Shown here: piece by piece, positions 38,189 through 47,760 of the stretch | Layout: each line of letters starts with the position of its first letter | How positions within the stretch are numbered: position 1 is the stretch's first letter | DNA from: Oligoflexus tunisiensis | GTDB lineage: Bacteria > Bdellovibrionota_B > Oligoflexia > Oligoflexales > Oligoflexaceae | DNA: 64,000 bases | NCBI RefSeq assembly: GCF_001748245.1 | Contig: NZ_BDFO01000001.1 | Coordinates: 3,437,208 to 3,501,207, forward strand | Reading direction: 5' to 3' | Notes under the pieces: model-generated | Seen by the model: the letters and a program-made list of their open reading frames with translations, nothing else | The model's database searches: none | What the model was told of the DNA's origin: nothing | Translations under genes and position numbers: made by a program

Positions 38189-39232
38189 ATGGGAGCTCGA
38201 CGTCGACGCATCGCTTTGTCTTTTTTTGCCTTAACATTGGGATTGAGTGCCGAAAGCGCAGTGGCGCAAACGGCAAGCTGGGAATGGCAGGCTGTGACCG
38301 GCACCATGTGCCGTGACGGAAGCGAGACAGGCTTTTTCCTGAAAAGGCGACCTTTTGATAAAAACCTGGTCATCTATTTGGAAGGCGGCGGCGCCTGTTT
38401 CAACGGACTGACCTGTCTCTCCAATCCCAAGGCAGTCGGCGATCAGTATCCGGGTCAGAACGGAATTTTCCAGGAGCGCGATGACAATCCTGTCAACGGC
38501 TGGAACTTTGTTCACGTGCCCTACTGCAGCGGTGATATCTTCGCCGGCAGTCAGGAGAATGTGCAGGTGCCCGGCGTGCTCGGTCGCCAGCACTTTGTTG
38601 GTTATCGCAATATGCTCAAGATACTGGATCGGTTGAAGACGGAGATGCCTGAGCTTGAAAATGTGCTCATGACAGGTGTGAGTGCCGGTGGTTTCGGCGC
38701 CATCTTCCATTATCCCACAGCCAAGGAACGCTGGCCTGACAGCCGCGTGGTCCTGCTGAACGATAGCGGCATTCCCCTCGAAGATGAGTGGCTGGCGCCC
38801 TGCCTGCAAAAATCGTTTCGCACGCTCTGGGGCATCGACACGGCCCTGCCGGAAGATTGCACGGACTGTAGCGGTGAAGATGGAGGAGGCCTTGTGAATC
38901 TGGCCCGCTACCTCCGCGAACGTTATGGCGATCATGACAAGGGCATGATCATGAGTTTGCAGGACGGCATCATGCGCTTCTTCTATGGCTTCGGTGTGAA
39001 TGAATGCAAGCCGCCCTTAATTCCAAATTACCCGGCCCAGGAATTTGAAGCTGGCGTCCGCAGTCTGCGTGAAAACTTTCTTCAAGGCGGGATTCCCACG
39101 TTTTTTCAAAATGGTTCGCAGCATGTTTATATCAGCAGCAAAAGCTTCTATGAAACCAAGGCTAATGGACAAAGCCTGTCGTCCTGGGTGCGTGATCTGC
39201 TAAATCTTTCCGCGCAGGATCGTGGGCCTTGA
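38189..39232 (+). CDS. Pectinacetylesterase-family secreted hydrolase
   Basis: 347 aa. Signal peptide ends at AVAQ|T. Pectinacetylesterase/Notum-type alpha/beta hydrolase: oxyanion segment LVIYLEGGGACFNGLTC, WNFVHVPYCSGDIFAG, nucleophile S165 in GVSAGGFG, and a C-terminal QHVYISS region supplying the histidine. Substrate could be an acetylated polysaccharide or other ester outside the cell. Single gene. Confidence 0.86.
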   Translation: MGARRRRIALSFFALTLGLSAESAVAQTASWEWQAVTGTMCRDGSETGFFLKRRPFDKNLVIYLEGGGACFNGLTCLSNPKAVGDQYPGQNGIFQERDDNPVNGWNFVHVPYCSGDIFAGSQENVQVPGVLGRQHFVGYRNMLKILDRLKTEMPELENVLMTGVSAGGFGAIFHYPTAKERWPDSRVVLLNDSGIPLEDEWLAPCLQKSFRTLWGIDTALPEDCTDCSGEDGGGLVNLARYLRERYGDHDKGMIMSLQDGIMRFFYGFGVNECKPPLIPNYPAQEFEAGVRSLRENFLQGGIPTFFQNGSQHVYISSKSFYETKANGQSLSSWVRDLLNLSAQDRGP

Positions 39233-39327
39233 TTGATGGTGTGACCTCAATTTCGCCTCTGGAATGCCGATAAGTAGGGAAGCAATAAGCTCTCTGTATT
39301 ATTCCAACCAGGCGTGAGAGTCACACA

Positions 39328-40062
39328 ATGAATCAATCTGTACAGAAAACCATACTGGTCGTAGACGATGAGATCGATCTTTGTGAAATTCTCCAGTTTG
39401 ATCTGGAGGATTCAGGCTATCGCGTTTACACAGCCTGCCGTGCTGCGGATGCGCTCGATATACTACAAAAACAGACTATAGATCTCATCGTCTCTGACAT
39501 TCGCATGCCCGGCGGTGATGGCGTTCACCTGCTCCATGAAGTGCGTAAGAAACACTTCGAACAACCTCCCGTTATCTTTGTATCCGGCTTTGCTGATGTC
39601 ACCATCGCGGAAGCTTTTCATCAAGGTGTGGTTGGCTTCATAACGAAACCTCTCTCGTTCGAAACTCTTTTGCACGCGATTCAATTTCACCTGAAGGATC
39701 CTGAGGAGCGCTGGAGCGATAGCGCAGGACCGCTACCTCAAAAGCGCTATGAGCGCGCGTTCGCCTCTCTGTCTCATGCGGAAATTGAAGCGTCTGCCCT
39801 CCTCGGTCGCGGCGGAATCTTTCTGCGTATGGATGAGGAGCTGCCACGACTCGATGAGGTCGTGCGGGTGAATGTTCAGTTGCAGAAGGAAGGGGTTCAG
39901 CTGGAAGGCTGGGCTGCCTGCCGTTGGATTCGGAATGCCAACGGTCGGAAACAGCCGCGTGGTGCGGGGCTGGAGTGGATGAAACTCACGCCAGCCGCCG
40001 TTCGTTTTATTCGCTCCATCACCCAGGAAGAGAAGCGACTGCCTTATATTCCTATGGAATAA
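39328..40062 (+). CDS. Response regulator with PilZ-like output domain
   Basis: 244 aa. Receiver domain 1-125 with acidic pair D13/D14, phosphorylation site D57 (DLIVSDIRMPGGDG), S86 and K107 (FITKPLS). The C-terminal 100 residues form a beta domain of PilZ type (ASALLGRGGIFLRMDEELP, GWAACRWIRNANGRKQPRGAGLEWMKL); the classic RxxxR c-di-GMP motif is not clear. No kinase adjacent. Four 18-bp repeats begin right after the stop. Confidence 0.85.
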   Translation: MNQSVQKTILVVDDEIDLCEILQFDLEDSGYRVYTACRAADALDILQKQTIDLIVSDIRMPGGDGVHLLHEVRKKHFEQPPVIFVSGFADVTIAEAFHQGVVGFITKPLSFETLLHAIQFHLKDPEERWSDSAGPLPQKRYERAFASLSHAEIEASALLGRGGIFLRMDEELPRLDEVVRVNVQLQKEGVQLEGWAACRWIRNANGRKQPRGAGLEWMKLTPAAVRFIRSITQEEKRLPYIPME

Positions 40063-40064
40063 AA

Positions 40065-40136
40065 CGGCGCTTCGGAATCGAGCGGCGCTTCGGAATCGAG
40101 CGGCGCTTCGAAATCGAGCAGCGCTTCGGAGCCAAG
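40065..40136. repeat. 18-bp tandem repeat, four units
   Basis: CGGCGCTTCGGAATCGAG is repeated four times (starts 40065, 40083, 40101, 40119), with one change in unit three and three or four in unit four. It fills the gap between the convergent PilZ regulator and SRPBCC genes; on either strand it could form imperfect hairpins. Confidence 0.9.
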
Positions 40137-40142
40137 CCGTGA

Positions 40143-40574
40143 CTAAACTTCGGGCTGTTCCGCCATCTTCTTCACGTTTTCCAAACTTTGCGTCACAAAA
40201 CGTTCGATGTTGCGCCGGATCATATGATCCACGCGGGGGCTGATGCTTTCCCATTCGATGGCGCTTTCCAGGATCCAGCTTTCGGGATCCGTGGTGTTCG
40301 GCGAAACCTTTTTCTCGATCACGCCCACCAGATCCGGATGTCCCACCAGCTGTGAGGCGATCTCACCATCTTCATAGCGGTAGGTGACCCGTTCCCGCAC
40401 ATCCGCATCCGGCACGGATACGGTCCGCAGAACGCCGTTGTTGAAGCGCTCCAAAATTTTGCTCTTCAGGATGCCTTGATTGAAGCGTTCGGGATGTTCC
40501 ACTTCGTCCATCAGCGTTTGCCACAGGCGATCAAAGGGGGCCTTGACACTGCAGCGGAAATGTTCAGAAGCCAT
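40143..40574 (-). CDS. SRPBCC/DUF1857 (AtaL-like) protein
   Basis: 143 aa, cytosolic. START/Bet-v-1-like fold with FDRLWQTLMDEVEHPERFNQG near the start and HMIRRNIERFVTQSLENVKKM as the C-terminal helix over the ligand cavity. Members of DUF1857 are small helix-grip proteins; the ligand is unknown. Codirectional with the aminotransferase gene upstream (51-bp gap). Confidence 0.78.
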   Translation of the reverse strand: MASEHFRCSVKAPFDRLWQTLMDEVEHPERFNQGILKSKILERFNNGVLRTVSVPDADVRERVTYRYEDGEIASQLVGHPDLVGVIEKKVSPNTTDPESWILESAIEWESISPRVDHMIRRNIERFVTQSLENVKKMAEQPEV

Positions 40575-40625
40575 GTTCTTGCTCCTCCTTCTGGGTACCT
40601 TGTTGAATCACTCGTCCCTCTGTTC

Positions 40626-41747
40626 TTATAAGGCTTCGAAGGCCTGCAGTAAAGCCTGAGCCGAGGCCTCGCATTCCTCCCGCGTGATCCCCGCGAACAG
40701 CGGCAGGTTGATGACCATGCGGCTGAATCTTTGGCTGTGCTGCAGGTCCGAGGTCCGAAGGCAGCCCTGGGATGGACCCTGCTCACAGAGGGTCTGCGGA
40801 TAGGTCCGGGCGCAGCCGATCCCGGCATCGCGCAGGCGCGCCGCCAGGTCATCACCACTGACCTTGTGGCTTTGAATGACCGAAAGGTAGCCGTTGCCCG
40901 TGATCCCCTCGGGTGCGGTATAGACCCGACCGTACTGGGGATAGGCGTCGAAGAATTCCTTGTAATAGGCCTCGGCCTGCAGGCGGGAATCGATCATCGC
41001 ATCGATCTGTTCCAGCATGCGGAGGAGAAAACTGGCTTGAATCCCGCCCATGCGGGAATTCCAGCCGACATAGTCATAGGTATAGTGACCCGCGCGGCCG
41101 TGGTTGCCAAGGGCCCGGATAACCTCGGCCAGTTTCGGATTCGGCGTAAACATCGCCCCGGCGTCGCCGGCGGCGCCGAGAACCTTGGCGGGATAGAAGG
41201 AAATGGTCGAGACTTCCGCCCCGGTATAAACCGATTCACCGTGATAACGCACGCCATAGGATTGAGCGCCGTCCTCGAGCAGATGAATGCCTTCCTCTTT
41301 GCAGTATTTCCGAAAGTCCCCGAGGCGGGTGCTGGTCCAGCCCAAAAGGTGGACAAGGATGGCCGCACCGAAGCGATATTTTTCATGACCGCGTTTGAAC
41401 TCCTCGAAGTCCATTTGCAGGTCATCCGGATTGATGTCGACCAGCACCGGTTCCGCACCGATTTGCGCGATCGCTTCAAAAGGTGCCCAGAACGTCATGT
41501 TGGGCACGGCAACGCGCATCCCGGCTTTGACACCCAGGGCCTGCAGGCCGATGATCAAAGCGTCCGTGCCGTTGGCACAAGCCACCGCATGTTCCGCTTC
41601 CAGGACCCGCCCCAGTTCCTTTTCAAGCTTCTGCACGGTGGGACCGCTCACAAATTCAGTATGATCGAGACATCGCGTCCAGTCGGCGAGTATCTGCTCG
41701 CGAACGGGTTCTATACTTCGCTTGAGATCGATAAAAGGTACGCGCAT
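40626..41747 (-). CDS. DegT/DnrJ/EryC1-family sugar aminotransferase
   Basis: 373 aa from ATG 41747. PLP fold type I sugar aminotransferase: N-terminal FIDLKR, cofactor loop ANGTDALIIGLQALGV, D in LLEDGAQSYGVRY, Schiff-base K in SFYPAKVLGAAGDAG, and GWNSRMGGIQASFL. Known family members make amino sugars (e.g. dTDP-3-amino or UDP-4-amino sugars) for surface polysaccharides. No sugar biosynthesis cluster is adjacent, so the product is unknown. The SRPBCC gene follows. Confidence 0.92.
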   Translation of the reverse strand: MRVPFIDLKRSIEPVREQILADWTRCLDHTEFVSGPTVQKLEKELGRVLEAEHAVACANGTDALIIGLQALGVKAGMRVAVPNMTFWAPFEAIAQIGAEPVLVDINPDDLQMDFEEFKRGHEKYRFGAAILVHLLGWTSTRLGDFRKYCKEEGIHLLEDGAQSYGVRYHGESVYTGAEVSTISFYPAKVLGAAGDAGAMFTPNPKLAEVIRALGNHGRAGHYTYDYVGWNSRMGGIQASFLLRMLEQIDAMIDSRLQAEAYYKEFFDAYPQYGRVYTAPEGITGNGYLSVIQSHKVSGDDLAARLRDAGIGCARTYPQTLCEQGPSQGCLRTSDLQHSQRFSRMVINLPLFAGITREECEASAQALLQAFEAL

Positions 41748-41835
41748 GGGGGTCCTTGCAGGTATGTCAAAATTGCGGTTACAGCTTGCCACTTAAGCCG
41801 TTTTTGTAGCAGTTACGGCGGAGGAATGCAAAAGC

Positions 41836-41860
41836 AAAAACCCCGGACAAATGTCCAGGG
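41836..41860 (-). terminator. Rho-independent terminator after the VWA lipoprotein gene
   Basis: On the minus strand an 8-bp stem (CCCTGGAC/GTCCGGGG with one G-T pair) and ATTT loop are followed by TTTTTGCTTTT. It lies 58 bp past the VWA lipoprotein stop and upstream of the DegT gene. Confidence 0.8.
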
Positions 41861-41917
41861 CCTTGGATGTGGCGTGCGGGAAGGTCCAAGCCCCGCGCAG
41901 GACGCAGGGCCTTTCTC

Positions 41918-44038
41918 TTAACGGGGCTGGATCAGAACCTTGACCACCGAAGCTGCGGGCAGATCCTTTTTCAGGATCACCAGTTTGTCCTCTACGATGT
42001 GATAATCGGTGATCTCGGTTCCGTTCACGTAAACCTTGTAGGTTTTAGGACCGGTGTAATCGACGCCGATATCGAAGGTATTCTTGTAACTCTCGGCATA
42101 CTGATAGGTGATATCCAGTTTCTCAAAGTCCTCGTCACCACAGCTGAAGCCGATGGTCGCGGCGTGAATCTCCACGTTCTGGGCACAGACCTGATCGTCA
42201 CCTTCGGCGCTGATTTTCAGCGAGTCGGGGAACGGTTGACCGGCGATCGCAATGTTGTATTCCTTGTCCTTGAACTCATAATCCATGTTATAGATCGCCC
42301 GCACTTTGCGGCCATTGAAAATGTCGTCATTGGCCACTTTCAGGTTGCCGTTATCCACCACCGCTTCAAGTTCCTCCTGATTGTCTCTATCGATCAGGCG
42401 GAAGCTTTCGATCCGGGCGGCATCCGCGCCGAGTATCGGATATGTGAGCTTCCGATCGCCTGGCATTTCATAGCGCAGGCTGACCTGGGATCCGTCGGCA
42501 GGCGCGGTGGTGAAGGTCACCTTCTTGGTGCTTTCATCATGAAGATAGTTGGTGACTTTCTTATCATTCACCCAAACTTCCAGACTGCCGGGCACAAAGT
42601 TTGCGGTATAGGCGAAGACCTTCCGCAGCGCGACGTTATCGCGATATTTAATTTTGATGCTGGCATGCTCGGGCGGGATGTTGTTCAGTTCCAGTTTGCC
42701 CGTGCTGCTATTATAGGCATAAAGTTCCTTGGCCAGCTTTTCACCATTGATCAGTACATCAAAGCTGGTGCCATCTGCGGCGTGGCTGGGAGTAAAGGTC
42801 TTCACCATGGGGACAGGGCTATGCTTATAGCTGACGTCCAGAGTCTGGGAGCCTTCGGCCACCGGCTCGAGTATGGTCAGCGTGCTGCCCGACACGGTAA
42901 AGGCATTCACTTTTTTGCCGTCGAGTTTGATGTCCAGACTGGTGGCGACGGCAGGTTTGTTCAATTCAAACTGAATGTTGATCTTTTTCCGAACGTTGAG
43001 CGAGATCTGCTCCAGCACGCTGCTGTAGTCCGACCGGCAGATGTCCGTGGAAATACCGCCAGTGTCGGTGACGATACGCATATATTCAACTGGGTTGGGT
43101 GGATCGAGATAGCCACCGGAGTTCTGACAATCATGGTTCGGATCGGTGGGATCCGAGGGGTTGGCGGCGGGTGGTTCCTGCAGGAGCAGGAAGGCGTTTA
43201 CGGGAACATTATAACCGACGCGATCATAGAAATACTGAGCCGTTTCCCAGGGTGTCCCCACACAGCCTTCGTTCGAACCCGAACCGCAGTTCTTTTCGTC
43301 GGTGATCAGGAGGATCGAGCGCTGGGAGTCGGCCCGCAGCCATTCGTTGCTGGTCGAGCTGCAGCCTTCGCCGGTCATGGCATCGGCTGCGACCTTGATG
43401 CCTTTTTCCACCGGGTCGCCGCCTTCACCGATTTTGATCATCGTCTGGAAGTCGCTGGTGGTCTTAATAGGATCTGCATCGTAGTCAGCCCGTGTGATAT
43501 ACTTGCGGCCATCCGCTGTTTTGTTCAGGCAGGCGTTGGTCGTCGTAACGACCGCAATCCTCCAGTTCGTGTTTGAGATATACTTGAGGATACTGGTCAG
43601 GTTCTGGCTGATGCGGTTCTGATAAGGACCCATTGAGCTGGAGTTGTCCATCACGACCAGCAGGTCGAAGATACCGGCTTCTGAAATCGCAAAGGACTGG
43701 GAGGCGCTGACCCCATTATGCCCTTGAGTAAAGGTGTCTTCAAAGATCGCGCGGTCGAGCTGCTGGCTCAGTTCCGCGGATTTAGGCGCCTGCACCAGCT
43801 GGAAGTCCTGGGAGATCAGATTGAAGCCGCTATCAATGGTAAGGCTGGCTGTTGCAAGTTCGCCAGCGTCAAAGGTTTTCAAATACTCAGGAGCCGCATC
43901 AGCCGAGGCTTCAGCAGGAGGACCGCCGTTGTCATCAAGGCTTCGGAAGTAGGTTGGATCCTTTCCGCAGCCTGCGGCCCAGCTTAAGCCCATGAGCGCA
44001 CTTATAAGAGTGAACTGTGAACGGATGCGCGAGGACAT
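41918..44038 (-). CDS. VWA lipoprotein with repeated beta-sandwich domains
   Basis: 706 aa. Lipobox WAAGC (Cys24). A VWA domain near residues 125-330 with MIDAS VVMDNSSSMG. From about residue 335 onward four or more repeats of 70-80 residues share a pattern V-x-V-x-G/D-x-K ... I/V-x-P-x-x-G-S-x-V/I-x-V-x-Y (e.g. APADGSQVSLRYEM, PPEHASIKIKYRD), likely Ig-like sandwich modules presenting the VWA head at the surface. Possible adhesin. ATG 44038 is preceded by AGAGGT. Confidence 0.82.
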   Translation of the reverse strand: MSSRIRSQFTLISALMGLSWAAGCGKDPTYFRSLDDNGGPPAEASADAAPEYLKTFDAGELATASLTIDSGFNLISQDFQLVQAPKSAELSQQLDRAIFEDTFTQGHNGVSASQSFAISEAGIFDLLVVMDNSSSMGPYQNRISQNLTSILKYISNTNWRIAVVTTTNACLNKTADGRKYITRADYDADPIKTTSDFQTMIKIGEGGDPVEKGIKVAADAMTGEGCSSTSNEWLRADSQRSILLITDEKNCGSGSNEGCVGTPWETAQYFYDRVGYNVPVNAFLLLQEPPAANPSDPTDPNHDCQNSGGYLDPPNPVEYMRIVTDTGGISTDICRSDYSSVLEQISLNVRKKINIQFELNKPAVATSLDIKLDGKKVNAFTVSGSTLTILEPVAEGSQTLDVSYKHSPVPMVKTFTPSHAADGTSFDVLINGEKLAKELYAYNSSTGKLELNNIPPEHASIKIKYRDNVALRKVFAYTANFVPGSLEVWVNDKKVTNYLHDESTKKVTFTTAPADGSQVSLRYEMPGDRKLTYPILGADAARIESFRLIDRDNQEELEAVVDNGNLKVANDDIFNGRKVRAIYNMDYEFKDKEYNIAIAGQPFPDSLKISAEGDDQVCAQNVEIHAATIGFSCGDEDFEKLDITYQYAESYKNTFDIGVDYTGPKTYKVYVNGTEITDYHIVEDKLVILKKDLPAASVVKVLIQPR

Positions 44039-44344
44039 GGTCGTTTACCTCTAGGCTTGGGTTGCATCGCTGCCTGGGATTAGACAAGCAGCATGACCTT
44101 CATTTCGGAGGAGGAAGTTTCAAGGCTCAAACTTTTCACAAGCCATTTTTCGTTGAATCTTTCAGATTCGTACAAACCCCGGAAACCAGGGGGAAATATA
44201 GGTTTGCTAAAGATTGGCAAAAATCCTCACGGACACCACTTTTAAAAAACGATTTTCGCGGTCATGGATGGAGGCCGCGATTTGCGTGATATAAAATATA
44301 AAGACGATTGGGAAAAACAGGTCCTGAACGCTGGAGGGGTTACA

Positions 44345-46414
44345 TTGAAGCTGCTTGATCGAGACATGGGGATACTCATAGTGGACCCAGTGAGTGCGGT
44401 CGTATCAACTGTGAAGAGGGTGCTCAGTGAGTCGGGTTTTAAGAATATCTTCCAGTCCGACTCCGTCATGGACGGTTTCAACACCCTGGGACAGGAAAAA
44501 ATCGGCTGGATCATCACTTCGCTCTTTCCGGGGCAGAAACTCACAGGCTGGCAGTTCCTGCGACTCCCGCTCGAGTACGAGCATTATCGTGGAACGATGA
44601 CCTCGATCCTGCTTAATACCGAAGAGCAGGATCTCCTGCCGAGTCTCTTTGCGATGGGCATGGTGTCTTTCCACATGCGGCCTCTGACCTATAATTCCTT
44701 CAAGGCAGAAGTGGACAAATTTCACGCCACCCTCAAGAAGGTGCCGCATGTCCCCATGGCCGTCGCCATCGGCCTGAGGGACAAGCTCACGGAGCTGCAA
44801 AAGATCGACGACCTGGAACGCCTCGAAAAGGGGCTTTACAAGTGGGTGGATGGTTCCGTCCAGCAGCAAATGCGGCTGATCAAGGCCCAGCTGCAGGTTG
44901 GCAATAACCTCGAAGCCCTGCTCGGCATGAAGCACGTCCTGGCCTCGAATCCCGGCCTGAAAGCCGAGATTATTGAACTCGGTAAGAAATACCTCGGCAT
45001 CGAGGATATCAGCGATTACAAGGCCAAGCTCAACATCCACCATGCGCTGGTCGTGGACCCCGATGAATCGCAGCTGAAGTTTTTGCGCGAATGCCTGACC
45101 GAGCTCGGTGTGGCGGAAATCAAAACCTGTGATGATGCCACCTATGCCTGTGAGTATTTGAAGAGCAATTCCACGGTGGACCTCGTGATCGGCGAATGGA
45201 AGCAGCACGGGATGGATGGTGGCGCTTTCATTCAGCATGTCCGGCATCACGGTTACACCGACAAGCCCATTCTGATTTTTTCGTCACTGGTCGATGACGC
45301 GGCGGAAGAGCTGATGAACGAGGTGGGCGGCGTGTTCGTGATGTTGAAACCCTGCACGAAAAAGATCTTCCAACAGCAGCTGGTCGATCAGTTCAATCGC
45401 TGGCGTTATCCTCTGGCGGCCGAGGATCTGGAGCAAAAAATCAGGATTTCCCTGAATAACGGCGACGTCGATTACGCCCGTCAGCTGATGGTGCAGTTTG
45501 AAAACAATCCCAAGGTGGAAGCCACCCGCAAAAAGTTTATGAAAGCCTGCTTTGCCTACCAGGCGGGTCAGTATCGCGAAGCGAAAACCATGATCCTGGA
45601 AAATGCGAAGGTGAACATGCCCAGCCACAAGGAGGTCGGCCTGCTCGGTAAGATACTCCTGAAACTTGGTGAATTCAACGATGCCCAGAAATGCCTGGAG
45701 CAGGCCAATGTCATGGTGCCTGGCAATATCGAACGGCTTTGTGATCTGGCGGATGTTGCCGCCGAAGTGGGCGCGGAAGAGGAGATCATGAAGTACATGG
45801 ACGAGGCCCGCGAAATCGGGGGTGACACCGGCATGGTGATGGCCGCATATGCCCGCCATGCAACAGCCTTGGGGCAGGCGGATGATGCCCGGCGTTACAT
45901 GGTGGATGAAGAAGTGGCTCGCAATGTGGTGGCGTATATGAACAACCTGGGCGTGGCTTATGCGAATTCCGGCAAGTTCAAGGAAAGCGTGGATTCCTAT
46001 GTCAAGGCCATCAAAACCCTCGGCGAAATGCATGTCGAACTGCAGGGAACCGTATATTACAATCTGGGACTCAGCCTTGTGCGGCAGGGACGTTATAAGG
46101 AAGCCCTTCCGGCGCTGAAGAATGCGCAAAAAAAAGCGGATGATACCGTGGCGAAAAAATCCACGCATCTTCTGGAGCGTGTGCAGCACGCTATTGATAA
46201 CAATGTGCCGGTGATGCTTCGTGAAACCGCGAAGGTTATCAATCCTCAGGTGACGAAGATTCCATCGATCCATCCTATGGATCAATATATGGAAATGCAG
46301 GCGGCGCATGTGAAGCCAGGTGAGCATGCGCTCTTCCTCATCTTTCAGCCTACGACGCAACCTGAGCTGGATTTGCAGACTGAGTTCCCGAAGATTATTC
46401 GGAAAAGCGCTTAG
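44345..46414 (+). CDS. Degenerate-receiver and TPR protein
   Basis: About 689 aa, using TTG 44345, which follows GGAGGGG; an ATG 27 codons upstream at 44264 has no Shine-Dalgarno. Two receiver-like domains (about 5-120 and 265-385 of the TTG form) lack the normal phosphorylation aspartate (WIITSLFPG and DLVIGEWKQHG), so they are pseudo-receivers. The second retains an acidic pair (VVDPDES) and K in MLKPCTKK. The C-terminal half holds TPR-like helical hairpins (e.g. AYQAGQYREAKTMILENAKV). It resembles proteins in gliding, chemotaxis or stress-coupled complexes; the role is unknown. Confidence 0.8.
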   Translation: MKLLDRDMGILIVDPVSAVVSTVKRVLSESGFKNIFQSDSVMDGFNTLGQEKIGWIITSLFPGQKLTGWQFLRLPLEYEHYRGTMTSILLNTEEQDLLPSLFAMGMVSFHMRPLTYNSFKAEVDKFHATLKKVPHVPMAVAIGLRDKLTELQKIDDLERLEKGLYKWVDGSVQQQMRLIKAQLQVGNNLEALLGMKHVLASNPGLKAEIIELGKKYLGIEDISDYKAKLNIHHALVVDPDESQLKFLRECLTELGVAEIKTCDDATYACEYLKSNSTVDLVIGEWKQHGMDGGAFIQHVRHHGYTDKPILIFSSLVDDAAEELMNEVGGVFVMLKPCTKKIFQQQLVDQFNRWRYPLAAEDLEQKIRISLNNGDVDYARQLMVQFENNPKVEATRKKFMKACFAYQAGQYREAKTMILENAKVNMPSHKEVGLLGKILLKLGEFNDAQKCLEQANVMVPGNIERLCDLADVAAEVGAEEEIMKYMDEAREIGGDTGMVMAAYARHATALGQADDARRYMVDEEVARNVVAYMNNLGVAYANSGKFKESVDSYVKAIKTLGEMHVELQGTVYYNLGLSLVRQGRYKEALPALKNAQKKADDTVAKKSTHLLERVQHAIDNNVPVMLRETAKVINPQVTKIPSIHPMDQYMEMQAAHVKPGEHALFLIFQPTTQPELDLQTEFPKIIRKSA

Positions 46415-46484
46415 AATTCCTGGGATATTCCGTCTTAAGATGGCCTTCCGATCTGCCGATAGAGTGGAATCGGAGGGCTAGACT

Positions 46485-47030
46485 ATGGACGAGGGACGCA
46501 TTCACAAGTCGATCAGACCGATTTATGTCTGTCTTTTCATGAGCCTGGCGGCATTTGCTGGCTGCAAGGATCGGGGCGATGGACCCAAATCACCTGACTC
46601 AAATCCAGTGATTAACGAGGGGCCGCCGCAGGCTGTCAGCTCGGATGCGACGGGTCAAACGACCGAGGTGCCGGAAATTCCCGGTGCAAACGCTCCTGCG
46701 CCGGAACCTGGAAGTAATATTTTACCGGATAAATTCATGACTGGCTTGACGGAATGCCAAAAGCAGGGCCGATATTTCGATCTGCAGGTTGCCAGCTGCA
46801 CGGAAACGCCTCTTGCGGATTATCCTTGCGATCTGACCGTGCTGCTTTCTGAAGGCAGTGCTGTCCTGAATGCAGGACAGAAGCAGCTTCTCAAGGAATA
46901 CGTGGATAAGAACCTGCAGGGTTTTTCGCTGTATGCTTGTACCGTAGAGGAATCCAAGCCAGCGTTGCATTTTTACAAGGTTGAGACGGATAAGATTCGG
47001 GCGCATAATGTGAAGATTGCGAGTCCCTGA
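46485..47030 (+). CDS. Lipoprotein of unknown function
   Basis: 181 aa. Lipobox AFAGC (about Cys27) after a long n-region, then a proline/glutamate-rich linker (SPDSNPVINEGPPQAVSSD ... NAPAPEPGS). The C-terminal domain (CQKQGRYFDLQVASC ... YPCDLTVLLSEGSAVL ... YACTVEES) has four cysteines. Same strand as the TPR gene, 70 bp later. Function unknown. Confidence 0.75.
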   Translation: MDEGRIHKSIRPIYVCLFMSLAAFAGCKDRGDGPKSPDSNPVINEGPPQAVSSDATGQTTEVPEIPGANAPAPEPGSNILPDKFMTGLTECQKQGRYFDLQVASCTETPLADYPCDLTVLLSEGSAVLNAGQKQLLKEYVDKNLQGFSLYACTVEESKPALHFYKVETDKIRAHNVKIASP

Positions 47031-47049
47031 TTCGCGATTCGTGCGCTTT

Positions 47050-47102
47050 CCACCGGCTCGCGCACCATCCACCGTCTCGCGGACCATCCGCCGGCTCGCG
47101 CA
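47050..47102. repeat. 19-bp GC-rich tandem repeat, about three units
   Basis: Two close copies of CCACCGGCTCGCGCACCAT start at 47050 and 47069 (the second with two changes), followed by a partial third at 47088. It occupies the gap between two convergent lipoprotein genes. Confidence 0.8.
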
Positions 47103-47121
47103 GCCGGCCTGCCCCTGCGCC

Positions 47122-47601
47122 TTATGGTTCAGCCGGTAACGATTCGAGATCAATCCAGCCTTTATCATTCACTTTCAAATATTGCGCCAGAAACCGGCGA
47201 AAGTCCTCATTGTGAGGCTCCAGGCAGCGCTGCAGCTCCATGCTGCCGACAGCGTATTGATTGCATTGAATGACAGCACCTGCGAAAAATTGCGTGCAGC
47301 CTTGCAGAAAGCGCGGCACATATTTCGATACAAAGGCTGTCTTCTCAGGACCTGACAAATCCCGACCTGAATCGCGAAAACTCCGCTGCAGCTCCTGCCA
47401 TTTCTGGCGGAAGTCGCTGTCGTCAGGACCAAAGACATAAAGCTGCTGGCGGGCGCTTTCTTCCTGCTCGATAAAATTCACCGGATTCTGGGCACAGCTG
47501 TCATCGATCAGCGCCTGCAGCTCCGCCGAATGCTGCTTTTGAGTTTTCTTGCATCCCTCCAGGCTGATCAGAAGCGGGAGGATGAATATCCACGTTTTCA
47601 T
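47122..47601 (-). CDS. Small lipoprotein of unknown function
   Basis: 159 aa from ATG 47601. Lipobox LEGC. About 140-residue mature part of mixed helix/coil with paired cysteines (SCAQNP, GCTQF, QCNQ, RCLE) that may form disulfides. The C-terminus holds FRRFLAQYLKVNDKGWIDLESL. No family recognised. Converges on the lipoprotein gene at 46485 across a GC repeat. Confidence 0.7.
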   Translation of the reverse strand: MKTWIFILPLLISLEGCKKTQKQHSAELQALIDDSCAQNPVNFIEQEESARQQLYVFGPDDSDFRQKWQELQRSFRDSGRDLSGPEKTAFVSKYVPRFLQGCTQFFAGAVIQCNQYAVGSMELQRCLEPHNEDFRRFLAQYLKVNDKGWIDLESLPAEP

Positions 47602-47760
47602 TGCCAAATCCCTTCTTATCCAAGCAAAGGATTTATCGGAAGAATCAGGTAAAACTTGAATTTGTGCGAAATTCTGCCGGACTCACGGCGAGCATGGCCT
47701 TGGAATTGCAGCCGCCCCAGGCGGTGGCATAAACTCCCCTTGGGAAAAGGAGTCCTGGCA

